Below are positions 13,727 to 18,682 of a stretch of DNA of 18,682 nucleotides, piece after piece; the stretch's first letter is position 1; the number at the start of each line of letters is the position of its first letter. The notes beneath the pieces are model-generated. The model searched no databases and was not told where the DNA came from. It worked only from the letters and a program-made list of their open reading frames with translations. Source of the stretch: WTJY01 sp041568735 (GTDB lineage Bacteria; Chloroflexota; Anaerolineae; Promineifilales; Promineifilaceae); the NCBI GenBank assembly GCA_041568735.1, contig JBFFZG010000062.1:1-18682 (forward strand), given 5' to 3'. A program made the position numbers and the translations under genes.

Positions 13727-15354
13727 CCTGCTTCGATCGGGTTTTCCCCCATGGACGCGCGCTCGGGCAGGCACTGATCCTCGCCGTTCTACTGCTGGCG
13801 ACCGGCTGCCAGGCGATTCTGCCGACCCCTCCCCGCGAAGCAACCCGCGAGGCGCTGGCTGCCGGAACGGCCGAACCCCTGCCGACCCCGCGGCTGGTGG
13901 CCGCTCCCACGCCGACCGGGGAGCCGATTCCCACACCGGCCGCGCCGGCCGCCGGGGTCAATCCAAACCCGGTGGTCACCCTGTGGGTCAATGAAACATC
14001 GGAGGCCCATCGAGCGGTCCTCGAGGAGATGCAGGTCGAGCTCGACGCCAATCACGGCATCTTCCTCGAATACGTCATGATCGACGCCGGGCGCCTGCCG
14101 CGACTGGTCGAGACGGCCGCCCTGTCGGGGACCCTCCCGGATCTCATCCTTCATCCGGTCGAATACACCATGGGCTGGACGGCCTCGGGCATCCTCGATC
14201 CGGCGGCCGCCCAAACTGCGTTCGAGCAGCTCGGCCGTGAAACCTTCGACGAGGCCGCGCTCGACCTCGTCTCACTCGAGGACGGGCAGCCGGCTGCCCT
14301 GCCCAATCACGGCGCGCCGCAGCTGCTGATCTACCGGCAGGACTGGTTTGACACCCTGGAGCTCGAGCCCCCGGCCGATTTCGATGCGATGCTGGCGGCG
14401 GCGGCGGCGATCTATCGCTCTGAAGTGCTCAGCGCCCGCACCGGCCTGACCACGACGCTGATCAGCGGGCTGGTCGTCCCCACCGAATCCGACCTGATCC
14501 GCACTCAGCAGGTGTTCGAGCAGCTGGCCCTGGCCAACGGCTGCGAGCTGATCGATGAGCGGGGCGAGGTGACGATCCTGTCGCCGGCCTGCGGCGAGGC
14601 GCTGGCCTTTTACCGGGAGATCGTCAACCTGTACAGCCCGAGCGATATTCAGACCAACATCAGCGCGCTCAACGCCTACCTGGCCGGCCGCACCGGGATG
14701 ATTTTTACCTCCCCTTCCACCCTGGTGGCTCTGGCCGGGCTCGACGAGCGCTACCGGCCGGTCTGCCCGGAATGCGCGGCCGATCCGGCCTTTTTGAGCG
14801 GCCAGACCGGCCTCATCACGACGATTACCGGCCGGGGTGCGGCCGCCCGGCCGGTCGACTACAGCACCCTGACCTACCTCGGCATAACCGGCCAGGCCGA
14901 CGCGGAGACCGTGCGGACATTCCTCGACTACTGGTACGGCGCCGGCTATCTGAGCTGGATCGGCGTCGAGCCGGAGCGCAAGGTCCCGATGCGGCTCGGC
15001 AGCCGGGAGCAGCCCGGGTCTTATCGGGAAGCCTGGTTCGACCTCCCGGTGCGTCCCGGGGAACCGGCGCTGGAGGCGATCTTAGGCCGGGAGACGTTGG
15101 AACCGCTGGTGGCGTCGGCCTCCGGCGGCCGCCGCTGGGGGTTTGGTGTGGGGCGCGGCCCCCTGATGTCGGAGATTTACGAAGGACTCCTCTTTTCGAT
15201 CCTGCAGCAGGAGATGCTGAGCGGTTATTTCACCAGCGGCCAGGCGGTCATCGAAGCCTACCAGCGGGTGGTTGACCTGATTCCGGATTATCCCTTCCCC
15301 ATCGATCCCCTGCCCACTCCGGTTGAGGAGATGCCAGCGCCGGAGGGCGGCTGA
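13723..15354 (+). CDS. Extracellular solute-binding lipoprotein (ABC type 1)
   Basis: A 543-residue secreted lipoprotein. The N-terminus has a basic start, a hydrophobic core (ALILAVLLLATGC) and a lipobox with Cys29 for lipid attachment. A Pro/Thr-rich spacer follows (about 33-85; TPTGEPIPTPAAP), then a two-lobed binding fold of the sugar-type family: VTLWVNETSEAHRAVLEEM, a target-binding stretch LPDLILHPVEYTMGW, ALPNHGAPQLLIYRQDWFD (the usual hinge motif) and a helical C-terminal half. It overlaps coaX by ATGA. No permease or ATPase gene follows, so either these lie elsewhere or the protein has another role such as sensing. The ligand is unknown; several Trp/Tyr residues would fit a carbohydrate. 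Confidence 0.85.
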   Translation: MTCFDRVFPHGRALGQALILAVLLLATGCQAILPTPPREATREALAAGTAEPLPTPRLVAAPTPTGEPIPTPAAPAAGVNPNPVVTLWVNETSEAHRAVLEEMQVELDANHGIFLEYVMIDAGRLPRLVETAALSGTLPDLILHPVEYTMGWTASGILDPAAAQTAFEQLGRETFDEAALDLVSLEDGQPAALPNHGAPQLLIYRQDWFDTLELEPPADFDAMLAAAAAIYRSEVLSARTGLTTTLISGLVVPTESDLIRTQQVFEQLALANGCELIDERGEVTILSPACGEALAFYREIVNLYSPSDIQTNISALNAYLAGRTGMIFTSPSTLVALAGLDERYRPVCPECAADPAFLSGQTGLITTITGRGAAARPVDYSTLTYLGITGQADAETVRTFLDYWYGAGYLSWIGVEPERKVPMRLGSREQPGSYREAWFDLPVRPGEPALEAILGRETLEPLVASASGGRRWGFGVGRGPLMSEIYEGLLFSILQQEMLSGYFTSGQAVIEAYQRVVDLIPDYPFPIDPLPTPVEEMPAPEGG

Positions 15355-15375
15355 GCGGCAGTTCGCTGCGGGAAT

Positions 15376-15404
15376 TTGTCTTTCCAGGCGGCTCATTGAA
15401 TAAT
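15376..15404 (+). promoter_or_regulatory. Probable promoter of the VirJ-like hydrolase gene
   Basis: TTGTCT (four of six), a 17-base spacer and AATAAT (five of six) point to a start near 15411, about 34 bases before the gene. Confidence 0.4.
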
Positions 15405-15444
15405 TACCCTCAGGGCCTATCAAACCGACTCGCCGGCGAGGCCG

Positions 15445-16449
15445 ATGGCTATGTTGACCGAACTCCACGAAGAACACTTCGGCATTCTCACCGATGACCA
15501 GCTCTATCTCGACTGCATGCTCATCCGGGCAGAGGGAACGGCCGACCGGGATCTGCGGGTGATTCGCGTCTGGGTGCCGAAATTTCCCCTGACCAAGAGC
15601 AGCACGATTGTCTGCGCCCGCCAGGAGATGGCCGCCCGCGGCCAGGTTTACCGGGAAGCCCACCTGGTGTTTGATCTGCGGGGAAGCGGGGAGAGCGACG
15701 GCAGCGCTGACGACACGGACTACGAGGTCGACCTGCGCAGCATCAAGGCCTGGGCCGAGGAACGCTTTGGGGCGGCGGTGAAGCTCTCCTTTCACGGAAC
15801 GCCGACCAGCCGATTCGGCCGCATCAATCTGCTCCCGCTCCGCAGCGGGGTGGTCATGGAGAGCTATTACTTCCCCCCTCACAACGCCGTGGCTGACCGG
15901 CCGGTTCTCTACCTGTCGGCCTTCGGCAATTTCGACCACACCGATGACATTCGCTGCGCCGCGCTGGCCCGCTCGGGCTTCGAAGTCTTCGGGCTCGATC
16001 CCCTGCGTTATCTCCTGCATGCCAGCAGCCACGGGCCGCTCACGCCGGACGACCTGGCGCGGGACTTTGAAACGGTGGCCGACATCGTCGGCCGGTCGCC
16101 CCGACTGATCGGGCTGCCGCTGGGGGCGGGGCTGGCCCTGCTGTGGGCCTCGATCCACCCGGCCGCGGCCGGCGTCATCGCCATCGGCCAGGCGCAGAAC
16201 GCCTTCCAGGCGGCCCATCTTTTCTCGGCGGAGCAGAAGGCCCGCTTCGACCTGGCGGCGTGCATCGGCGCCATTGCCCCGCGGCCGCTGGTCCTCGTCT
16301 GGCAGGAGAATCATCCGCTGGGGGGCAACCCCCAGGAACTGGCCGCCCTGTTCCAGCGAGCGGCCGAGCCAAAGCGCATTGAAAAGACAGCTGAAATCAG
16401 CCCCCAGTTCCTGGAAAATCTGCTAGGCTGGATCGCCCAAAAATGGTAG
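15445..16449 (+). CDS. Alpha/beta hydrolase-fold protein, VirJ-like half, serine nucleophile missing
   Basis: A 334-residue cytoplasmic protein in two halves. The first (1-145) contains VFDLRGSGESDG (75-86), a loop found in alpha/beta hydrolases. The second (about 152-334) reads LYLSAFGNFDHTDDIRCAALARSGFEVFGLDPLRYL, then DDLARDFETVADIVGR and GLPLGAGLALLWAS; this order resembles the AcvB/VirJ hydrolase domain as I remember it. At the nucleophile elbow the expected GxSxG is GLPLG (223-227), with Pro in place of Ser, so classical serine catalysis is not possible there. A later VLVWQENHPLGG could carry the family's His. ATG at 15445 has its GGCGAGG only three bases away; ATG at 15451 (nine bases) may be the true start, two residues shorter. 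Isolated gene; function unknown. Confidence 0.7.
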   Translation: MAMLTELHEEHFGILTDDQLYLDCMLIRAEGTADRDLRVIRVWVPKFPLTKSSTIVCARQEMAARGQVYREAHLVFDLRGSGESDGSADDTDYEVDLRSIKAWAEERFGAAVKLSFHGTPTSRFGRINLLPLRSGVVMESYYFPPHNAVADRPVLYLSAFGNFDHTDDIRCAALARSGFEVFGLDPLRYLLHASSHGPLTPDDLARDFETVADIVGRSPRLIGLPLGAGLALLWASIHPAAAGVIAIGQAQNAFQAAHLFSAEQKARFDLAACIGAIAPRPLVLVWQENHPLGGNPQELAALFQRAAEPKRIEKTAEISPQFLENLLGWIAQKW

Positions 16450-16501
16450 CTACCACTGGAAAATTTCCCTTAACAAGCCATCATCACGGCCGTGGCCTCG
16501 G

Positions 16502-16530
16502 TTGACGGCCCCGAGCCGATATGCTATCAT
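16502..16530 (+). promoter_or_regulatory. Strong promoter of the infC-rpmI-rplT operon
   Basis: TTGACG (16502-16507, five of six), a 17-base spacer and TATCAT (16525-16530, five of six). Start expected near 16537, giving a leader of about 75 bases. Confidence 0.75.
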
Positions 16531-16538
16531 TTTCTCCG

Positions 16539-16561
16539 CAACCCAACCGGGTTGTTTTGTT
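16539..16561 (+). terminator. Hairpin with T-rich tail at the start of the infC leader
   Basis: CAACCC pairs perfectly with GGGTTG (16549-16554) over an AACC loop and is followed by TTTTGTTT. It looks like an intrinsic terminator, but lies only about two bases after the predicted infC transcription start. It may end transcripts of the preceding hydrolase gene, or form a protective 5' stem on the infC mRNA. Confidence 0.5.
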
Positions 16562-16596
16562 TCCTATTTTCACTTTTTCACCGCAGTTACTGAAAA

Positions 16597-16610
16597 GCGA
16601 GGCTTAGAAC
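16597..16610 (+). promoter_or_regulatory. Ribosome binding site fixing the infC ATT start
   Basis: GCGAGGCTTAGAAC carries GAGG eight bases before ATT at 16611. An in-frame TAG at 16605-16607 excludes any earlier start. Almost the same element (GCGAGGTTAGAAC, 17734-17746) precedes rplT. Confidence 0.75.
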
Positions 16611-17159
16611 ATTAGAAGAAGAAGATCTGCCCCACGTAAGCAGTCGACAACGCTGAACTACCGCATCAATCGCCGCATCCGCGCCCGCGAAGTCCGCCTC
16701 CTGGACGCCGAAAACGAAAATCACGGTATCGTCCCCATTGATGAGGCGCTGCGCATGGCTCAGGAAGCGGGATTAGATCTGGTCGAAGTCGCACCGAATG
16801 CCGAACCCCCGGTCTGCCGGATTATGGATTACGGCAAATTTGCTTACGAGAAGACGCGCAAAGAACGCGAAGCGCGAAAAAATCAAAAGAAGATCGAGAT
16901 CAAAACGATCAATCTCAAGCCGAAGATCGCCCAGTTTCACCGGGATATTCGCGTCAAGAATGCCCGCAAATGGCTTGAGGACGGCAAGAAAGTGAAAGTC
17001 GCCGTCAAGTTTTCCGGTCGGGAGATCCAGTATCCGGAGATCGGCCGCGAGCTGATCGACGGAGTCGCCGAAGATTTAGGGGACGTGGCAGACGTCGAGC
17101 AGAGCCCGAACATGGAGGGCTGGTCGATGGTCATGCTGCTGACGCCAAAGACTTCCTAA
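16611..17159 (+). CDS. infC: Translation initiation factor IF-3
   Basis: A 182-residue IF-3, which binds the 30S subunit, keeps it apart from 50S and checks the start-codon/initiator-tRNA match. Starting at ATT 16611, the N-domain reads RRRRSAPRKQ, then LNYRINRRIRAREVRLLDAENENHGIVPIDEALRMAQEAGLDLVEVAPNAEPPVCRIMDYGKFAYE. The lysine-rich linker (KTRKEREARKNQKKIEIK) follows, then the C-domain with DIRVKNARKWLEDGKKVKVAVKFSGREIQ. The first ATG (16755) lies inside the N-domain and would delete 48 residues, so the rare ATT is required. Rare start codons are the rule for infC because IF-3 rejects them, giving autoregulation. It is followed by rpmI after 151 structured bases. Confidence 0.97.
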   Translation: MRRRRSAPRKQSTTLNYRINRRIRAREVRLLDAENENHGIVPIDEALRMAQEAGLDLVEVAPNAEPPVCRIMDYGKFAYEKTRKEREARKNQKKIEIKTINLKPKIAQFHRDIRVKNARKWLEDGKKVKVAVKFSGREIQYPEIGRELIDGVAEDLGDVADVEQSPNMEGWSMVMLLTPKTS

Positions 17160-17206
17160 GCCGCCCGCGAACCGCAGGTTTCACAACGACATCATTTGTG
17201 GAAAAC

Positions 17207-17235
17207 CAGCGCTCACTCCCCTGGTGTGAGTGCTG
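17207..17235 (+). promoter_or_regulatory. 10-bp hairpin in the infC-rpmI spacer
   Basis: CAGCGCTCAC pairs with GTGAGTGCTG (one G-T pair) over a nine-base loop, followed by TTTGTGT. It may be a control structure or a weak terminator. Confidence 0.5.
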
Positions 17236-17274
17236 TTTGTGTCCAAATCACCTGACAACCGATTTGGTCGAACG

Positions 17275-17296
17275 AGACCCCCACCGGGGGTTTTAT
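17275..17296 (+). terminator. Attenuator-like hairpin just before rpmI
   Basis: ACCCCC (17277-17282) pairs with GGGGGT (17286-17291) across an ACC loop, extended by two weaker pairs, and is followed by TTTATT. The rpmI ribosome site GAGAGG starts three to five bases later. Partial termination or blocking of rpmI initiation are both possible. Confidence 0.55.
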
Positions 17297-17310
17297 TGTG
17301 AGAGGTATTT

Positions 17311-17568
17311 ATGGCTAAGGCAAAGAAAAAGTACAAGCTGAAGACCTACAAGGCAGCTGCCAAGCGGTTCCGGATCACCAAAACCGGTAAGATCATGCGG
17401 ACCAAGCAAGGCAAGAGCCATTTGCGCCGGCGCAAGTCAAAGCGGGCCCTCAACCAGCTGGATTCCATGCTGGAAGTGACCGCTCCGGGCGACAAGCGGC
17501 GGATTCGCCGCATGGCTCCTTATCTGAGACGCTACCGGGCCAATCCGCCGGCCGGAAGCAAGAACTAG
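17311..17568 (+). CDS. rpmI: 50S ribosomal protein L35, extended
   Basis: An 85-residue, very basic protein of the large ribosomal subunit. The core is clear: KYKLKTYKAAAKRFRITKTGKIMRTKQGKSHLRRRKSKRALNQL, then a tail that corresponds to the RRxxPY end of ordinary L35 (RRIRRMAPYLRRY). Typical L35 is about 65 residues; the extra length is a few residues at the start and about 13 at the end (RANPPAGSKN). GAGAGG lies about six bases before the ATG. It is the middle gene of infC-rpmI-rplT, the order in most bacteria, and sits between two structured spacers. Confidence 0.95.
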   Translation: MAKAKKKYKLKTYKAAAKRFRITKTGKIMRTKQGKSHLRRRKSKRALNQLDSMLEVTAPGDKRRIRRMAPYLRRYRANPPAGSKN

Positions 17569-17580
17569 ACAGTGGGGACG

Positions 17581-17646
17581 GTGAAAAGCCGGCCGGGGAT
17601 CGTATTCAGGATTCGATTCTGAGCGGAATTCCCCACCCCTTTTCAC
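17581..17646 (+). promoter_or_regulatory. Long nested stem-loop in the rpmI-rplT spacer
   Basis: GTGAAAAG (17581-17588) pairs perfectly with CTTTTCAC (17639-17646). Inside, GGGGA (17595-17599) pairs with TCCCC (17630-17634) and TTCAG (17605-17609) with CTGAG (17619-17623). Nested pairing at this site is consistent with an L20 autoregulatory element, but that role is inference. Confidence 0.5.
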
Positions 17647-17693
17647 TTGTAACTTTCCACTCAACAAACCCAATTCGCTGCCCGGCCTCGGCA

Positions 17694-17726
17694 CCCCGCG
17701 CGACGGGGGCTTGAGCGCCGGAGCCC
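17694..17726 (+). promoter_or_regulatory. Two mutually exclusive hairpins before rplT
   Basis: CCCC (17694-17697) can pair with GGGG (17705-17708), or GGGCT (17707-17711) can pair with AGCCC (17722-17726). They share bases 17707-17708. The second ends eight bases before the rplT ribosome site GCGAGG. Confidence 0.4.
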
Positions 17727-17748
17727 GACAAATGCGAGGTTAGAACGA

Positions 17749-18570
17749 ATGAGAGTAAAAGGTGGTGCCGTCACACAGCGACGGCACAAGAAGATTCTGA
17801 AGTTAGTCAAAGGGCAGTGGGGGACGCGCAGCAAGCTCTTCCGCCGCGGCAATGAAGCGATGATGAAATCGTACTGGTACGCATACCGGGACCGCCGGGT
17901 GCGCCGCCGGGAGTTTCGTCGTCTGTGGATCACCCGCATCAACGCCGCCGCCCGCGTCAACGGCCTGAGCTACAGCCGGCTCATGCACGGGTTGAAGATC
18001 GCCGATGTGACCATTGACCGCAAGGCGCTGGCTGACATCGCCGTACGCGACGACCAGGCGTTCTACGCCCTGGTCGGGCTGGCCCGGGAAGCGCTGGACA
18101 GCGGGCAGAAGCCGAAAGCCAAGCCGGCTCCGGCTCCCCGTCCCAAAGCGGCCAAACCAGCCCAGGCCGAACCGGTAAAAGCCAAAGAAGAGAAAAAAGC
18201 CAAGGCCAAGGCCAAACCGGCCGCCCCGAAAGCGGAAAAACCGGCCGCCCCGAAAGCAGAAGCGGCCGCCGAGAGCAAACCGGCCCCCCCGAAAGCCGCC
18301 AAAAAAGCGGCCGGCAAAGGGGATGATCTGCGGAAGATCGAAGGGATCGGCCCCAAGATCGCCAAAGTGCTGAACGAGGCGGGGATCACCACCTTCGCCC
18401 AGCTGGCTGGGACCAGCGTGGAAGAGCTGGACCGGATCGTCCGTCAGGATGCCGGGATCACGATCGCCCACCCGGACACCTGGCCCGAGCAGGCCGCTCT
18501 GGCCGCCGCCGATCAATGGGATGAACTGGAAGCTTTCCAGGGCACGCTCAAAGGCGGCCGTCGGGCGTAA
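17749..18570 (+). CDS. rplT: 50S ribosomal protein L20 fused to a C-terminal helix-hairpin-helix domain
   Basis: A 273-residue protein, more than twice the usual L20 length of about 117. Residues 1-119 are a standard L20 (QRRHKKILKLVKGQWGTRSKLFRRGNEAMMKSYWYAYRDRR, then LWITRINAAARVNGLSYSRLMHGL). L20 is needed early in 50S assembly and, in other bacteria, represses its own operon by binding mRNA. Residues 120-190 are a low-complexity Lys/Ala/Pro linker. Residues 192-235 form a helix-hairpin-helix fold (DDLRKIEGIGPKIAKVLNEAGITTFAQLA), followed by HPDTWPEQAALAAADQWDEL and a GGR tail. From memory, this tail type is seen on L21 and some other proteins, so an accessory nucleic-acid contact is likely. 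The start at 17749 has GAGG nine bases upstream. The whole frame is uninterrupted. Confidence 0.95.
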   Translation: MRVKGGAVTQRRHKKILKLVKGQWGTRSKLFRRGNEAMMKSYWYAYRDRRVRRREFRRLWITRINAAARVNGLSYSRLMHGLKIADVTIDRKALADIAVRDDQAFYALVGLAREALDSGQKPKAKPAPAPRPKAAKPAQAEPVKAKEEKKAKAKAKPAAPKAEKPAAPKAEAAAESKPAPPKAAKKAAGKGDDLRKIEGIGPKIAKVLNEAGITTFAQLAGTSVEELDRIVRQDAGITIAHPDTWPEQAALAAADQWDELEAFQGTLKGGRRA

Positions 18571-18637
18571 ACTCACAGCACCGACCCATCGGTTGTCAAA
18601 CAAAACATGAGTCATCCCAAACTTTGACTCAAAAAAA

Positions 18638-18664
18638 GGCTCGACTTTGGTCGGGCCTTTTTTC
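18638..18664 (+). terminator. Intrinsic terminator of the infC-rpmI-rplT operon
   Basis: GGCTCGAC (18638-18645) pairs with GTCGGGCC (18650-18657; one G-T pair) over TTTG, followed by TTTTTTC and preceded by seven A. A classic terminator about 70 bases after the rplT stop. Confidence 0.9.
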
Positions 18665-18682
18665 TTGCCAAAAAGAATACTC

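Noticed and set aside
15082..16314. 410-codon minus-strand frame opposite the lipoprotein and hydrolase genes
   Set aside because: It spans two plus-strand genes and their promoter and shows no motif.
16444..16455. TGGTAGCTACCA palindrome over the hydrolase stop codon
   Set aside because: Only a short self-complementary sequence without loop or T-run; too common to call a signal.

Overview
The window is GC-rich bacterial chromosome, and I read it as Chloroflexota, probably near Anaerolineae. The clues are two surface proteins with long Pro/Thr-rich linkers (the 502-residue membrane protein and the lipoprotein after coaX), an F420-type deazaflavin reductase, a Ras-like GTPase next to a soluble histidine kinase, tandem CCCCGTT heptamers, and a mix of Shine-Dalgarno and apparently leaderless starts. 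This assignment is inference. I see no tRNA, rRNA, CRISPR array, insertion sequence or phage integration module.

Left part, minus strand (about 100-3900): a compact cluster read right to left. It encodes a small coiled-coil protein, a one-pass membrane protein (coiled coil, probable longin/roadblock-like domain, transmembrane helix, Pro/Thr linker, SH3-like outer domain), a Ras/Mgl-type small GTPase, and a soluble PAS-like histidine kinase that overlaps the GTPase by ATGA. Together these look like a membrane-linked GTPase signalling module without its own response regulator, and this is the most interesting system-level feature. Two perfect inverted repeats lie in its leader. Further right are a complete aldo/keto reductase (GTG start) and a ParB/sulfiredoxin-like protein, both minus strand.

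Middle (about 5600-12500): an AT-rich divergent promoter with nested TTGAT/ATCAA dyads separates the ParB-like gene from a LysR regulator, which is coupled (TTGA overlap) to an MFS exporter. On the minus strand follow a GHKL-REC protein lacking its His phosphoacceptor domain, an unrecognised 196-residue protein, a deazaflavin-dependent nitroreductase, a 60-residue membrane protein and a YifB/ComM-type AAA ATPase.

Right part, plus strand (about 12500-18682): a 72-residue protein, a heptamer-repeat tract, an apparently leaderless coaX coupled to a lipoprotein solute-binding protein, an alpha/beta hydrolase with a VirJ-like half that lacks the serine nucleophile, and then the translation operon infC-rpmI-rplT ending in a strong intrinsic terminator. 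infC starts at ATT and is 48 codons longer than its first ATG suggests. L20 carries a long Lys/Ala/Pro linker and a helix-hairpin-helix domain, more than doubling its size. The spacers of this operon are rich in possible RNA structure, and the initiation regions of infC and rplT share an almost identical 13-14 base element.

No gene-free stretch exceeds 300 bases; the longest are 9604-9831 and 12326-12514 (or 12734-12928).
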